DNA from: Aestuariivita sp.
Lineage (GTDB): Bacteria > Pseudomonadota > Alphaproteobacteria > Rhodobacterales > Rhodobacteraceae
NCBI GenBank assembly: GCA_018401465.1
Contig: JAGYKE010000005.1
Coordinates: 744,001-808,000, forward strand
DNA: 64,000 bases
Direction: 5' to 3'
Every line of letters begins with the position of its first letter. Positions within the stretch are counted from its first letter, which is position 1. This document shows positions 35,466-46,000 of this stretch, one piece after another. Below the pieces are notes generated by a model. It was not told the DNA's origin and searched no databases. It saw only the letters and a program-made list of their open reading frames with translations. A program made the translations under genes and the position numbers.

Positions 35466-36898
35466 AGCCGGTCCCCGATCAGGAACTGCGCGGCGCGGTC
35501 CAGCCGGACATGCGGCGGGCCATAGCCCGGCTTGAGCGTCAGGGGCGCGGGGGCAAAGGCCATGGCGGCATAATCCCCGGCGAGATATCCCGATGCCCCG
35601 TCGAGGATGGCCGAGGGGCTGTCCGGCAATTCGCCGGGATAGAACGCCGCCTCGCGCCCGTCCACGGCCAGCCTGCCGCGCACCATGTCGAGGCTCTGGC
35701 CCTGATGGTCGCGGGTTTCCTCGGTCGTGGCGCGGATCGATGCGATGGCCATGGCGGCCGTCTGCGCCCCGGCAAAGCCCGCGCGGTCGCGCGCCTCGTG
35801 GGTGAGGGCCTCGATGATCGCGGTCAGGCGGGCGTGCTGGGAATGGTGCAGGTGGTCGGCCTTGGTGGCGGCAAACAGGATGCGATCCACCCGCCGCCCC
35901 AGCAGCAGCCGCGTCAGGAACGCGTTGCGCCCGGGGCGGAAGGCGGCAAGCGTCTCGCGCATGGCCTGGCGCAGGTCGGCCACCGCCTCGGGGCCCCGGT
36001 GGATCGCGCCCAGCGCATCGACCAGCACGATCTGCCGGTCGATCCGGGCAAAGTGGTCTCGGAAGAAGGGGGTGACGACGCGGGCCTTGTAGGCCTCGTA
36101 CCGCCGCTCGAATTCGCGGCGGAGCGACCGGCGCGGCCCGTTTCCGCCCGGCAGCGGCGCGAAGGTGATGGCAGGCGACCCGGCCAGATCTCCGGGCAGC
36201 AGGAACCGGCCCGGCGTGCAGTCGCTGAAGCCCGCATTGCGCGCGGCCTGCAGGTACCCGGTGAAGGCCGCGGCCAGCGCCTGCGCCGCGGGTTCGTCAT
36301 GGGGGGCACCCGGATCGGCCGCCGCCAACGCGGCGCGGAACACGTCGGCCTGCGGGCGGGTCTGCAGCCGCGCCAGCGTCTCGGCCGACCAGACGGCAAA
36401 GGATTTTTCCATCAACCCGAGGTCGAGCAGCCATTCGCCCGGGTAATCCACGATGTCGAGATGGATCGTCCGCGGCCCCTGCAGCCCGCCCAGAAACCCG
36501 CCCGGTTTCACCCGCAGCGACAGGCGCAATTCGCTGATGGCGCGGGTGCTGTCGGGCCAATGGGGATCGGCCCCGGTCAACGCCGCGACATGCGTCTCGT
36601 AGTCGAAGCGGGGCACGGTATCGTCGGGCTGCGGCTGGAGAAAGGCCGCCGCGACGCGGCCCTCGGCCACCGCGACCAGACCGCCCATGCGCCCCCGATC
36701 CAGCAGGTTCGCCACCAGCGACGTGATGAAGACCGTCTTGCCCGACCGCGCGAGCCCCGTGACGCCCAGCCGGATGACGGGTTCGAAGAAGGCCTCGGAC
36801 AACCGGTCGCCCACGTTCTCCACGCCCCGGACCAGAGTATCGGCGAGTGTCGAGATGACCAAAGGCGCGCGTCCCGTCCTGCGATGAGACCTGAACAT
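35462..36898 (-). CDS. YcjX-like (DUF463) P-loop protein
   Basis: This 478-residue protein is of the DUF463/YcjX family, a predicted P-loop NTPase. The Walker A is RLGVTGLARSGKTVFITSLV, and family segments include TIHLDIVDYPGEWLLDLGLM (Walker B-like) and RQIVLVDALGAIHRGPEAV. It pairs with a YcjF-like protein two genes downstream, the same association as in many Gram-negative bacteria. The start at 36898 is the longest reasonable one; a few residues could be fewer. Confidence 0.88.
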   Translation of the reverse strand: MFRSHRRTGRAPLVISTLADTLVRGVENVGDRLSEAFFEPVIRLGVTGLARSGKTVFITSLVANLLDRGRMGGLVAVAEGRVAAAFLQPQPDDTVPRFDYETHVAALTGADPHWPDSTRAISELRLSLRVKPGGFLGGLQGPRTIHLDIVDYPGEWLLDLGLMEKSFAVWSAETLARLQTRPQADVFRAALAAADPGAPHDEPAAQALAAAFTGYLQAARNAGFSDCTPGRFLLPGDLAGSPAITFAPLPGGNGPRRSLRREFERRYEAYKARVVTPFFRDHFARIDRQIVLVDALGAIHRGPEAVADLRQAMRETLAAFRPGRNAFLTRLLLGRRVDRILFAATKADHLHHSQHARLTAIIEALTHEARDRAGFAGAQTAAMAIASIRATTEETRDHQGQSLDMVRGRLAVDGREAAFYPGELPDSPSAILDGASGYLAGDYAAMAFAPAPLTLKPGYGPPHVRLDRAAQFLIGDRL

Positions 36899-36962
36899 AA
36901 GTCCCCGGACGGGAGAGTGCTAGGGTCTTGCCCGGTGAGCCCCCGGGCGCTAGGGGGTCGTC

Positions 36963-37733
36963 ATGCCCCGCTACGCGCTGAAAATCGAATATGACGGCAC
37001 GCCGTTTTCCGGCTGGCAGCGCCAGTCCGAACGTCCCTCGGTGCAGGGCGCGGTCGAGGCGGCGCTGGCGCGTCTTGACCCCGGCGCCCCGGCCATCGCC
37101 GCCGCAGGACGCACCGATGCGGGCGTGCATGCGTTGGGTCAGGTGGCGCATGCGGATCTGGCGCGCGACTGGGATACGTTCCGCCTCGCCGAGGCGCTGA
37201 ACTACCATCTGAGGCCCGCGCCCGTCGCCGTGGTCGCCTGCGTGCTGGTGCCCGGGGACTGGCATGCGCGGTTCTCGGCCATGGAACGGCGGTATCTGTT
37301 CCGCATCCTCGAACGCCGCGCCCCCGCGACCGTCGAGGCCGGGCGCGTATGGCAGGTGCCTCGGGCGCTCGACCTCGATGCGATGCGGGAGGGGGCGGCG
37401 CATCTTCTGGGGCACCACGACTTCACCACGTTCCGGTCGACGATCTGTCAGGCGAAAAGCCCGGTCAAGACGCTGGACGAGGCGCGCATCGACCGGGTCG
37501 AGGGCCTGTCGGGGTCCGAACTCCATTTCCGGTTCCGCGCCCGGTCCTTCCTGCACAACCAGATCCGCAGCTTCGTCGGCACGCTCGAACGCGTCGGATC
37601 GGGGGCATGGGTTCCGGACGACGTGCGGGCCGCGCTCGAGGCGCGCAACCGCGCCGCCTGCGGCCCGGTCTGCCCGCCGCAGGGGCTTTATCTGTCCGGC
37701 GTGGGATATCCCGCCGATCCGTTCGGCGGGTAA
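36963..37733 (+). CDS. truA: tRNA pseudouridine synthase TruA
   Basis: This 256-residue enzyme makes pseudouridine at positions 38-40 of tRNAs. It starts [20 protein letters not shown], has the catalytic Asp in [17 protein letters not shown], the [14 protein letters not shown] segment, and the C-terminal [20 protein letters not shown]. The length is normal. It is transcribed divergently from the ycjX-like gene and convergent with the DUF3726 gene. Confidence 0.96.
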   Translation: MPRYALKIEYDGTPFSGWQRQSERPSVQGAVEAALARLDPGAPAIAAAGRTDAGVHALGQVAHADLARDWDTFRLAEALNYHLRPAPVAVVACVLVPGDWHARFSAMERRYLFRILERRAPATVEAGRVWQVPRALDLDAMREGAAHLLGHHDFTTFRSTICQAKSPVKTLDEARIDRVEGLSGSELHFRFRARSFLHNQIRSFVGTLERVGSGAWVPDDVRAALEARNRAACGPVCPPQGLYLSGVGYPADPFGG

Positions 37734-37746
37734 GGCACGCCGCGGC

Positions 37747-38232
37747 TCAATCGTTGTCGGTCAGACCCGCACCCGCGCCCGACAGGCGCGAGGTTTCGCT
37801 TTGCGGCACATAGGTCCGCGCGGCGAAGGCCGAGAGCGCACCTTGCGTGCCTGCATCCAGCGCGATGCGTGCGGGCAGGCTCACCGCGCGGCGGTCGGCA
37901 CGGGACAGGTGCGCGCGCAATCCACCGGCGTCGCGCCCGGTCACCCGCGCCGCAAAGGGCAGCGCCGCCAGATAGCTTTCGGCCAGCGCATCATGACCGC
38001 CCGTGGCGATCCGCACCTCGCCCTCTCCCGCCAGCAGGGCCAGCGGCACGGCGTTGACCGGCCCGCCGGGCAGCGCATCGAGCGCGGCCAGAAGATCGGC
38101 CCCTGCCCCGCCGCGCGCAAGATGCATCGCCGCTGCGCGCCCGAAATGCGCGGCCTGCGCCACGCCCGCCCCTGCCCCGCGCGCGGCGCGGGCGGCAAGG
38201 CCCTCGATCTCGTTCGCGGAACAGGTCGTCAT
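37747..38232 (-). CDS. DUF3726 family protein
   Basis: This 161-residue protein begins MTTCSANEIEGLAARAARGA, the start pattern of DUF3726 proteins as I recall them (NEI..L..RAARGAG). The rest is Ala/Gly-rich with no catalytic motif I can name. Its ATG overlaps the stop of the 549-residue gene, and that gene in turn overlaps the M19 dipeptidase gene, so the three are co-translated. Confidence 0.7.
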   Translation of the reverse strand: MTTCSANEIEGLAARAARGAGAGVAQAAHFGRAAAMHLARGGAGADLLAALDALPGGPVNAVPLALLAGEGEVRIATGGHDALAESYLAALPFAARVTGRDAGGLRAHLSRADRRAVSLPARIALDAGTQGALSAFAARTYVPQSETSRLSGAGAGLTDND

Positions 38233-39878
38233 GTCAGGACCGGCATCCACCAGTCATCCGCCCGCGTGGTGCCAAGGTCTTCGGCCAGCGGCGCACCCTG
38301 GGCCATGGTCACCCGCGTCCAGAGGTCGGACTTGGGGTCGAATTTTGACGCGCCGAACAGGCTCAGCTTCGCGCGCAGCATGTCGATGGGCAGGCAGTCA
38401 TCGGCCAGAAGATTGTCGCGGATTTCCGAATAGGGGCAGGCCTGCGCGACCGCGACCCGTTCGACGGCCCAGAGATGGTCGGGATGGCGCGTCAGGAACT
38501 CCGTGACCGGTTCGGGCCGGTCGGGCAGGTCGGCCAGCATCGCCTGCACCGCCCGCGCCACGAAAAGCGGGCTTTCGCGGTCGGCACCCGGTTCCTCGTG
38601 ACGACGCCCGAGGCGGGGTTCCAGCTTTTCCTCGGAGACATACCAGAACTGCGCCGTCTGGTCGGCGCGGGCGAAATCGTGGTCCCGCACCCAGCCGAAG
38701 TGCGCGCGTGCCGCCGCGCCCAGCGCGCCGGTGTCCGCGAAATCCGCAGGCGGTGCGCCGAAGGGATCGGTCAGGCACTCGGCCAACCCGTCGACCAGAT
38801 CAGGGCAGGCTTCGATCGCCAGCGACACCAGCAGTTCCTGCAGATCGAGGCTCCGGGTCGCGGCGGCGCGGATCAGCGTATCGAAGGGATGATCCTGGTC
38901 GAGCGCCGCCGGAAGATCGCGCAGGAAGCCCGCCCAATCCGCACGCAACGCGTCGATCCGGGCCTGATGCGCGGCCTCGGGCACCTGCCATTGCCCCAGA
39001 TGCAGGTCGGCACGCTGGGCCAGATGCAGCACCCGCGCCGCCTGTGCGTCCGACAGAAGCGGCAGCGCGCGCGCGCGCGCCAGTGCCGTTTCGCGCACCA
39101 TCATCCAGTTGTTCAGAAGAACGGGATGGCTGACGAGGAAAGGCGCCATCCCAAGCCCCGTGGCATTGCCAACGCCCAGATGCCGCGCCAGCCGCCGGTC
39201 GAGCCGCGCGCCGCCCACATGTTCGGCCAGATCGACGGTGAACTGCCGGATCATCCAGACGGTCAGCATCTCGGCCATGAAGGACAGGCCAAGGCCGGGG
39301 CGCGACGCGAACAGGTCACGGTCGGCGATGCCGAACTTGCCGTTGCCGTAGACGGCGGTGGTGCGCATCAGATAGCCGATGGAATTGAGCAGGTCCGCGT
39401 CAGGCTGGCCCCCGCCGCGCAGGCGGTCGATCACATGCCCCCAAAGCCGCACCGACCTGTTCGCGCGGCTCAGCACAAGGTCGCGTTCGGTGAAGCGGCC
39501 CGCCTCCTGCAAGGGGGCGGTGGCGGCGATGCGGTCGATCTCGGCCCCGTCGGGAACACCGTCATACAGCACGAAGGCCGCGTCCCAGGCGGTGGCGATC
39601 ACCCGGTCCGACCGCTGGTCATCGGCCAGCGGCTGCGTCACGCAGACCAGCGAATAGGTCCGCCCGCCGAAGGGCAGCGACAGGACCGCACGGCCATATC
39701 CGTCGGCGTCGATCTCCCACACCGGGCGGGACAGGCGCGCGCCTTCATCCGACAACCGCCGCGTGAGCACGCGCAGGAAGGACAGCCGCGTGGGAAAGAA
39801 GGCGCCGAGGCGCTTCAGCCGCATCACCTCGGCTGGCGGGCGCAGCGGCTGCTGGGCGGGCAGGGCAAGATCCTTCAT
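38229..39878 (-). CDS. Unknown 549-residue protein in the M19/DUF3726 operon
   Basis: This large soluble protein begins MKDLALPAQQPLRPPAEVMR. No family motif is recognised. Segments such as RLWGHVIDRL, LLNSIGYLMRTTAVYGNGKFG and FMAEMLTVWMIRQFTVDLAE suggest a helical enzyme or enzyme-associated protein. The ATG overlaps the stop of the M19 gene. Homologues lie beside similar dipeptidase genes as far as I recall, in loci linked to N-methylated glycine catabolism, but no such genes are seen here. Confidence 0.6.
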   Translation of the reverse strand: MKDLALPAQQPLRPPAEVMRLKRLGAFFPTRLSFLRVLTRRLSDEGARLSRPVWEIDADGYGRAVLSLPFGGRTYSLVCVTQPLADDQRSDRVIATAWDAAFVLYDGVPDGAEIDRIAATAPLQEAGRFTERDLVLSRANRSVRLWGHVIDRLRGGGQPDADLLNSIGYLMRTTAVYGNGKFGIADRDLFASRPGLGLSFMAEMLTVWMIRQFTVDLAEHVGGARLDRRLARHLGVGNATGLGMAPFLVSHPVLLNNWMMVRETALARARALPLLSDAQAARVLHLAQRADLHLGQWQVPEAAHQARIDALRADWAGFLRDLPAALDQDHPFDTLIRAAATRSLDLQELLVSLAIEACPDLVDGLAECLTDPFGAPPADFADTGALGAAARAHFGWVRDHDFARADQTAQFWYVSEEKLEPRLGRRHEEPGADRESPLFVARAVQAMLADLPDRPEPVTEFLTRHPDHLWAVERVAVAQACPYSEIRDNLLADDCLPIDMLRAKLSLFGASKFDPKSDLWTRVTMAQGAPLAEDLGTTRADDWWMPVLT

Positions 39879-40858
39879 GGCATGGCTCCGAAATTGTCGT
39901 CGTAGAACCGCAACCAGTTGCCCCCCATCAGCGCGCCGATCTCGGCCCCCGAGAACCCCTTGGCCGCGAGGCCGTCGCGGATGCGGTCCCAGTCGCGGTT
40001 GTCGCGGAACCAGCCGGGCATGGGCGGGAAGCCGGCGTTTGTGGCGCTGCCCTCGCCGTAATCCATCGCCCGCGACCAGCGCCCGACGCGCATCCATTCC
40101 ACCACGCTGTCGGGCTGATCCTGACAAAGGTCGGACCCGAAGCCCAGATGGTCGACGCCGTATCTATCGGCGGCCTCGGCGATCATAGCGCAGAAATCGT
40201 CAAGGCTGCAGGCGCTGCCCCCCTTCAGGTGATGGGGATAGAGCGAAAAGCCAAGCATGCCGCCCCGCGAAGTCAGCGCCCGCAGCACCGCGTCAGACTT
40301 GTTGCGCAGCGCCGGGTGCCACCAGTGCGGGTTGGCATGGGTGATCGCGATGGGGCGGGTCGAGACGTCGATCGCCTCAAGCGTGGAGCGTTCGGCCGAA
40401 TGGCTCATGTCGATGACAAGGCCCACGCGGTTCATCTCGGCCACCGCCTGTCGGCCATAGCGGGTAAGGCCCGGGTCTTCCGCCTCGTAGCAGCCGGTCG
40501 CGAGAAGCGACTGGTTGTTGTAGGTCAGCTGCATGAAGCGGATGCCCATCTGGTGCCAGATCTCGATCAGGCCGATATCGTCGCCGACGGGCGTGGGCGT
40601 CTGGAAACCGAAGAAGACCGCGGTGCGGCCCGTCGCCTGCGCACGGCGCACGTCGTCACCTGTCAGGCCCTTGAAGATCAGGTCGGGATGCGCCTCGAAC
40701 CAGCGGTTCCAGGTGACGAGGTTGGCGAGAACCTCGCGCAGTTCCTCGTGATAGGCGATGGTGACATGGACCGCGTCGATGCCGCCCGCGCGCAGTTCGC
40801 GGAAGATCTGCGGGGACCAGTTGCAGTATTGCAGGTTGTCGATGCGCGGCGCGGTCAT
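39875..40858 (-). CDS. Peptidase M19 (membrane dipeptidase) family protein
   Basis: This 327-residue amidohydrolase-fold protein belongs to the M19 renal-dipeptidase family. Metal-binding or family segments are LVIDMSHSAERSTLEAID, IAITHANPHWWHPALRNKSD and YGVDHLGFGSDLCQDQPDS, followed by GNWLRFYDDNFG at the C-terminus. The usual first HxD site is replaced near the N-terminus (NLQYCNWSP), as in the branch of M19 proteins of Alphaproteobacteria, so the substrate may not be a dipeptide. It is the first gene of a three-gene overlapping set. Confidence 0.85.
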   Translation of the reverse strand: MTAPRIDNLQYCNWSPQIFRELRAGGIDAVHVTIAYHEELREVLANLVTWNRWFEAHPDLIFKGLTGDDVRRAQATGRTAVFFGFQTPTPVGDDIGLIEIWHQMGIRFMQLTYNNQSLLATGCYEAEDPGLTRYGRQAVAEMNRVGLVIDMSHSAERSTLEAIDVSTRPIAITHANPHWWHPALRNKSDAVLRALTSRGGMLGFSLYPHHLKGGSACSLDDFCAMIAEAADRYGVDHLGFGSDLCQDQPDSVVEWMRVGRWSRAMDYGEGSATNAGFPPMPGWFRDNRDWDRIRDGLAAKGFSGAEIGALMGGNWLRFYDDNFGAMP

Positions 40859-40893
40859 GGCGCGACACTGCCGCCTCGCGCCCCGGCGGGCAA

Positions 40894-40914
40894 CGAAAAT
40901 TCTGCGAATTTTCG
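40894..40914. repeat. Inverted repeat between argF and the M19 gene
   Basis: The 9-bp arms CGAAAATTC and GAATTTTCG enclose a TGC loop. It is placed just after the argF stop and 36 bp before the M19 start. There is no T-run, so it resembles an extragenic palindrome more than a standard terminator, though it could end argF transcription. Confidence 0.6.
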
Positions 40915-40918
40915 CGCC

Positions 40919-41845
40919 TCAGACCCCGAGGCACCAGCGCAGGATGGCCTTCTGTGCATGCAGGCGGTTCTCGGCCTCGTCCCAGATGACCGATTGCGGC
41001 CCGTCCATGACTTCGGAGGTCACTTCCTCGCCCCGGTGCGCGGGCAGGCAATGCATGAAGAGCGCATCGGGCTTGGCCTTCGCCATGAGTTCCGCATTGA
41101 CCTGATAGGGACGCAACATGTTGTGACGCCGTTCCTTCGAGGACTGGCTGTCATGCATGCTGACCCATGTGTCGGTCACCACCAGATCGGCGCCGTCGAC
41201 GGCCTTCGCGGGATCGCGTTCGATGGCGACGCCCGCGCCCTTGCGGCGCGCGAAGCCCACGAATTCGGGATCGGGGTCAAGCTGCATGGGCCCCGTGAAG
41301 GTCAGATCGAAGCCGAACTGGCCCGCGGCCTGCAGGAGAGACGAGCAGACATTGTTGCCGTCCCCAGCCCAGACCACGCTGCGCCCGGCGATGGCGCCGC
41401 GATGTTCCTCATAGGTCATGACATCGGCCATGATCTGGCAGGGATGGGTGCGGTCGGTCAGGCCGTTGACGACAGGCACCGTGGCATGTTCCGCCATCTC
41501 GGCCAGCACGCTTTCGTCGAAGGTGCGAAGCATGATCAGGTCGACATAACGCGAAAGGACCCGCGCGGTGTCGGCGATGGTCTCGCCATGGCCAAGCTGC
41601 ATGTCGCTGCCCGACAGCACCATGGTCTGCCCACCCATCTGGCGCACGCCCACGTCGAAGGACACCCGCGTGCGTGTCGAGGGTTTCTCGAAGATGAGCG
41701 CGACCATACGGCCCGACAGCGGCTGCACATCGTCGGCCGCGCCCTTCGGGCGGCCCCCGCGCGCCGTCTTCATTGCACGGGCCTGATCGATGATGCCCCG
41801 GAGCGCGGCGGGATCGGTGGTGTGGATGTCGAGGAAATGGCTCAT
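40919..41845 (-). CDS. argF: Ornithine carbamoyltransferase
   Basis: This 308-residue enzyme makes citrulline from ornithine and carbamoyl phosphate. The carbamoyl-phosphate site [20 protein letters not shown], the [19 protein letters not shown] motif and the C-terminal [18 protein letters not shown] are all present. The ATG at 41845 ([12 protein letters not shown]) matches the family start. It follows argD across an 80-bp gap that contains a hairpin repeat. Confidence 0.96.
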   Translation of the reverse strand: MSHFLDIHTTDPAALRGIIDQARAMKTARGGRPKGAADDVQPLSGRMVALIFEKPSTRTRVSFDVGVRQMGGQTMVLSGSDMQLGHGETIADTARVLSRYVDLIMLRTFDESVLAEMAEHATVPVVNGLTDRTHPCQIMADVMTYEEHRGAIAGRSVVWAGDGNNVCSSLLQAAGQFGFDLTFTGPMQLDPDPEFVGFARRKGAGVAIERDPAKAVDGADLVVTDTWVSMHDSQSSKERRHNMLRPYQVNAELMAKAKPDALFMHCLPAHRGEEVTSEVMDGPQSVIWDEAENRLHAQKAILRWCLGV

Positions 41846-41868
41846 CTGTCTGGCTTTGCGTCTGGCCG

Positions 41869-41928
41869 GGGCGCGGCGGGGGCTCTGCCCCCGCATCCCC
41901 GGGATACTTGGAAACCCGAAGAAGATCA
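41869..41928. repeat. Rhodobacterales-type intergenic hairpin between argD and argF
   Basis: A CGGGGGC-TCTG-CCCCCG hairpin is followed by a CCCCGGGATACTTGGAA-like tail and GAAGAAGA. I recognise this composite as a frequent extragenic repeat in Rhodobacteraceae. It lies between the argD stop and the argF start and could stabilise the argD part of the transcript. Confidence 0.6.
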
Positions 41929-43101
41929 GGCCGCGTGAAGGGATGACGCGGCGGCGTCAAGACGGTGGACCGCCTCGGCGATTTCGTCGTCGGTGATGGA
42001 CAGCGGCGGCAGGATGCGGATCACGTTGTCGGCGGCGGGCACGGTGATGACCTCATGCGCGTAGCCCGCGTTCACCACGTCGGCATTCGCGGCCCGGCAT
42101 TTCAGCCCCAGCATCAGACCTGACCCGCGCACCGCCTCGAAGACGTCCGGATGGGCCGCCACCAGCCCTTCGAGCTTTTGCCGGAACAGCCCCGCCTTGC
42201 GGTTCACCTCGGCCAGGAATGCCGGGTCGGCGACGATCTCCATCACCGCGCAGCCCACCGCGCAGCCCAGCGGGTTGCCGCCATAGGTGGACCCATGCGT
42301 GCCCGCCGTCATGCCCGAGGCCGCGTGTTCGGTCGCCAGCACGCAGCCCAGCGGAAAGCCGCCGCCGATGCCCTTGGCGACCATCATGATGTCGGGCGTG
42401 ATCCCGGCCCATTCATGGGCGAAAAGCTTGCCCGTCCGCCCGACGCCGCATTGCACCTCGTCGAGGATCAGCAAGATGCCATGCCGGTCGCACAGATCGC
42501 GCAGGCCACGCAGGCACTGGTCCGGCAGGGTGCGGATGCCGCCCTCACCCTGCACCGGTTCCACGAGGATCGCAGCCGTGCGGTCGGTGATCGCCGGTTC
42601 GATCGCGTCGTGATCGCCCCAGTCCAGATGCACGAAGCCCGGCAGAAGCGGGCCGAAGCCCTTGGTCATCTTTTCCGATCCCGCCGCCGCGATCCCGGCC
42701 GAGGAGCGGCCATGGAAAGACCCCGAGAAGGTGATGATCTCGACCCGTTCCGGCTGGCCTTTGTCATAGAAATGCTTGCGCGCCATCTTCACCGCAAGTT
42801 CGCAGGATTCCGTCCCCGAATTGGTGAAGAAGACGGTGTCGGCGAAGCTGTGTTCCACCAGCAGGTCGGCCAGCCTTTGCTGGTTCGGAATGCGATAGAG
42901 GTTCGAGGTATGCCAGATCGCCTGCGCCTGCGTCGTCAGCGCCTCGACCAGCGCAGGATGGGCGTGCCCCAGCACGTTGACCGCGATGCCCGCGCCGAGA
43001 TCGAGAAAGCGGCGGCCGTCCTCCTCGATCATCCAGGCGCCTTCGCCCTTCACGAAGGAGAGCGGCGCGCGGGCGTAGGTGGGCAGGACTGAGGGGATCA
43101 T
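41926..43101 (-). CDS. argD: Acetylornithine aminotransferase
   Basis: This PLP-dependent class III aminotransferase of 391 residues acts in arginine synthesis (N-acetylglutamate semialdehyde to N-acetylornithine). Segments include [59 protein letters not shown] and the PLP lysine in [17 protein letters not shown]. The ATG at 43101 has an AAAGGA ribosome site at the right distance; an ATG ten codons upstream is less well supported. argF follows on the same strand. Confidence 0.95.
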   Translation of the reverse strand: MIPSVLPTYARAPLSFVKGEGAWMIEEDGRRFLDLGAGIAVNVLGHAHPALVEALTTQAQAIWHTSNLYRIPNQQRLADLLVEHSFADTVFFTNSGTESCELAVKMARKHFYDKGQPERVEIITFSGSFHGRSSAGIAAAGSEKMTKGFGPLLPGFVHLDWGDHDAIEPAITDRTAAILVEPVQGEGGIRTLPDQCLRGLRDLCDRHGILLILDEVQCGVGRTGKLFAHEWAGITPDIMMVAKGIGGGFPLGCVLATEHAASGMTAGTHGSTYGGNPLGCAVGCAVMEIVADPAFLAEVNRKAGLFRQKLEGLVAAHPDVFEAVRGSGLMLGLKCRAANADVVNAGYAHEVITVPAADNVIRILPPLSITDDEIAEAVHRLDAAASSLHAA

Positions 43102-43291
43102 CGGATCATCCTTTGCAGGCAATTGAGCCATGTGAGTGCCCCACGACGGGGTGCCGGGTCAACGATTTCATGGGAGAGGTCGCCGGGAGAAGCGGCGCCA
43201 AGGCATCGCTGCACGCGTCAGGCGCGTGCGGACCCAAATCGTCGGAGGGCGATGCGTGTGGTCATACGCGCAGCGATACGTCGGTTCGCCG

Positions 43292-43326
43292 CAAAAGAAA
43301 AGGGGCAAGGGCGATGCCCTGCCCCC
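43292..43326 (-). terminator. Rho-independent terminator of efp
   Basis: Read on the minus strand, GGGGCAGGGC pairs with GCCCTTGCCCC around an ATC loop, followed by TTTTCTTTT. It lies 24 bp after the efp stop codon. Confidence 0.85.
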
Positions 43327-43349
43327 TGTCCGGGCCCGGATCACGCGGA

Positions 43350-43913
43350 TCAGGCGCGTTCGGAATATTCCATCGTCTCGGTGTTCACGACGATATCCTC
43401 GTCGGAGCCAACGAAGGGCGGCACCATCACCCGCACGCCGTTGTCGAGCAGCGCGGGCTTGAACGAATTGGCTGCCGTCTGGCCCTTCACCACCGGTTCG
43501 GTTTCCACGATGCGGCAGATGACCTTCTGCGGCAGGGTCGCGTTCAGCGCCTCGCTCTCATGGAATTCGACGAGGATGGTCATGCCGTCCTGCAGGAAAG
43601 GGCGGCGTTCGCCGAGGATTTCGGCGGGCAGTTCGATCTGTTCGTAGGTCTCGGCATCCATGAAGATCAGCATGCCGTCCTGCTCATACAGGAACTGCTG
43701 GTCCTTCTGTTCGAGCCGGACGCGTTCGACCTTGTCGGCCGAACGGAAACGTTCGTTCAGCTTGGTCCCGTTACGCAGGTTGCGCATTTCGACCTGAGCG
43801 AAGGCGCCGCCCTTGCCGGGCTTGACGTGATCGACCTTCACCGCCGCCCAGAGACCGCCATTATGCTCCAGCACATTGCCGGGGCGGATTTCGTTACCGT
43901 TGATCTTGGCCAT
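43350..43913 (-). CDS. efp: Elongation factor P
   Basis: This 187-residue factor relieves ribosomes stalled at proline runs. It starts [20 protein letters not shown], with the modified-residue loop [19 protein letters not shown] carrying the Lys at the usual tip position, and ends with the OB-fold segment [20 protein letters not shown]. The length is standard, and the ATG at 43913 is well supported by the conserved start. A good terminator follows. Confidence 0.96.
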   Translation of the reverse strand: MAKINGNEIRPGNVLEHNGGLWAAVKVDHVKPGKGGAFAQVEMRNLRNGTKLNERFRSADKVERVRLEQKDQQFLYEQDGMLIFMDAETYEQIELPAEILGERRPFLQDGMTILVEFHESEALNATLPQKVICRIVETEPVVKGQTAANSFKPALLDNGVRVMVPPFVGSDEDIVVNTETMEYSERA

Positions 43914-44131
43914 GTTCGACTGTCCGGGATGAAGACTTGATGCGCATTTGCGCGATCCTATATCTTGCAGGCCGGGGCGTGTCCAGACAACCATATCTCG
44001 TTTCGCGGCCGATCAGAGCCATGCGCGCAGCGCAATGTAGACATGCGTTATCTAGGTAGCCGAATCGATCCCGATCGGTCATAAGGAGCCCCACGCCGAA
44101 ATCACAAGACCAATAAAAACAAGGGAAACGA

Positions 44132-44452
44132 ATGAAAGACTTCGTTGACGGCACTGCCTTTAACAACGAACAAGGCAATCGTGCCCGCAAACTTTTCGCT
44201 GCGGTCGTTCTGGCCGCGCTCGACGATGCCATCGCCGATGACAAGAAGTATGGCAACGGCCCCGAACAGATCGCCCGCTGGGCGCGGTCGCGCGATGGGC
44301 GCGAGGTGCTGTCCTGCGCCGGTATCGACCCGAACGAACGCGTCGTGAAGGGTCTGATGGAATTCGTGTCGAAAGGGGTCCGCACCTCGGTCGCGCTGTC
44401 GCGCGAGGAAAGCGAACGCCGCAACGCCGCGCAGCAGCAGGAAGCGGCCTGA
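44132..44452 (+). CDS. Conserved hypothetical protein (DUF6280-like)
   Basis: This 106-residue soluble protein is rich in charged residues (KLFAAVVLAALDDAIADDKK and RSRDGREVLSCAGIDPNERV). I recall a Rhodobacterales-specific family (DUF6280) with this pattern, without known function; the name is not certain. It has an AAGGGAAACGA ribosome region before the ATG. It sits between efp (divergent) and cobQ (same strand). Confidence 0.75.
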   Translation: MKDFVDGTAFNNEQGNRARKLFAAVVLAALDDAIADDKKYGNGPEQIARWARSRDGREVLSCAGIDPNERVVKGLMEFVSKGVRTSVALSREESERRNAAQQQEAA

Positions 44453-44531
44453 CCCGATACATGACGGAGTGTCATGACAGGCGCGGTCCCGAAGGGGCCG
44501 CGCTTTTCCGTTGCACACGGGGAACCGCCGC

Positions 44532-45998
44532 ATGAACCGCCCCGCCCCGCGTGCGATCATGATCCAGGGCACCGGCAGCAATGTGGGCAAGTCGCTGCTG
44601 GTCGCCGGACTGGCGCGGGCCTGCCTGCGGCGCGGCCTGTCGGTCGCGCCCTTCAAGCCGCAGAACATGTCGAACAACGCCGCCGTGACCGAAGACGGGG
44701 GCGAAATCGGGCGCGCGCAGGCGCTGCAGGCCCGCGCCGCGGGGCGCGCGGCGAGCGTGCACATGAACCCCGTCCTTCTCAAACCCGAAACCGAAACCGG
44801 CGCGCAGGTGATCGTGCAGGGCCGGCGGCTGGGTCATGCCGAAGCGCGCGACTGGTTCGGCGCCGGGCCGCGCTATCTCGACCGGGTGATGGAAAGCTTC
44901 GCGCATCTGTCGCGCGAGGCCGATCTCGTGCTGGTCGAAGGCGCGGGCAGCCCTGCGGAAACCAACCTGCGGGCGGGCGACATCGCCAACATGGGCTTCG
45001 CGCGGGCGGCGGACGTCCCGGTGATCCTGTTGGGCGATATCGACCGGGGCGGCGTGATCGCGCAGATCGTGGGCACGCAGGCGGTGCTCGACCCCGGCGA
45101 CCGGGCGCAGATCGCGGGCTTCGCCGTCAACAAGTTCCGCGGCGATGTGCAGCTCTTCGACGACGGGCTGGCGGACATCGTCGCCCGCACCGGCTGGCCG
45201 TCGCTGGGCGTCGTGCCCTGGTTCGGCGACGCCTGGCGGCTCCCGGCGGAAGACATGCTCGACCTCGCCTCGCGCCCGGGGGGCGCGGTCAGGGTCGCCG
45301 TCCCGCAGCTGCCGCGGATCGCGAATTTCGACGATCTCGACCCGCTTGCGGCGGAACCGGGCATCACGCTCGACATCGTGGCGCCGGGGCGGGCGCTGCC
45401 GGGGGATGCGGCGGTCGTGCTTCTGCCGGGCAGCAAGGCGACCATCGCCGACCTGACCTTCCTGCGGGCGCAGGGCTGGGACATCGACCTTGCCGCGCAT
45501 CTGCGGCGGGGCAGGCATGTGGTGGGCCTGTGCGGCGGGTTCCAGATGCTGGGCCGCCGCATCGCCGACCCCGAGGGACAGGAAGGACCCGCGTGCGAGG
45601 TGCCGGGTCTTGGTCTTCTCGACATCGACACGGTGATCGGCGGCGAAAAGGTGCTGGCCAACCGCCGGGCCACCTGTGCGCTGACCGGGGCCGAGGTGAC
45701 GGGATACGAAATTCACATGGGGCAGAGCACGGGGCCCGGCCTTGACCGGCCATGGTTCCGCATCGGCGGGCGCGGCGAAGGGGCGATCTCAGGCGACGAG
45801 CGCGTGCGCGGGTCCTACCTGCATGGTGTCTTCGGCGCGGATGCGTTCCGCGCGGCCTTCCTTGCCGATCTGGGCGCGGATAGCGCGCTGCGCCACGACC
45901 AAAGCGTCGAGGACACGCTCGACGCGCTGGCGGACCATCTAGAGACGCATTTCGACGTGGATCGCCTTCTGTCGCTCGCGCGGGTGCCGCGGGGCTGA
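44532..45998 (+). CDS. cobQ: Cobyric acid synthase CobQ
   Basis: This glutamine-dependent amidotransferase of about 488 residues amidates four carboxylates of adenosylcobyrinic a,c-diamide in cobalamin synthesis. The N-terminal P-loop [20 protein letters not shown] is followed by [13 protein letters not shown] and the C-terminal class I glutaminase-like domain ([15 protein letters not shown] with the Cys, [10 protein letters not shown], and [11 protein letters not shown] with the His). The ATG at 44532 has a good GGGGAA site; an ATG seven codons upstream is less likely. Confidence 0.95.
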   Translation: MNRPAPRAIMIQGTGSNVGKSLLVAGLARACLRRGLSVAPFKPQNMSNNAAVTEDGGEIGRAQALQARAAGRAASVHMNPVLLKPETETGAQVIVQGRRLGHAEARDWFGAGPRYLDRVMESFAHLSREADLVLVEGAGSPAETNLRAGDIANMGFARAADVPVILLGDIDRGGVIAQIVGTQAVLDPGDRAQIAGFAVNKFRGDVQLFDDGLADIVARTGWPSLGVVPWFGDAWRLPAEDMLDLASRPGGAVRVAVPQLPRIANFDDLDPLAAEPGITLDIVAPGRALPGDAAVVLLPGSKATIADLTFLRAQGWDIDLAAHLRRGRHVVGLCGGFQMLGRRIADPEGQEGPACEVPGLGLLDIDTVIGGEKVLANRRATCALTGAEVTGYEIHMGQSTGPGLDRPWFRIGGRGEGAISGDERVRGSYLHGVFGADAFRAAFLADLGADSALRHDQSVEDTLDALADHLETHFDVDRLLSLARVPRG

Positions 45999-46000
45999 GC

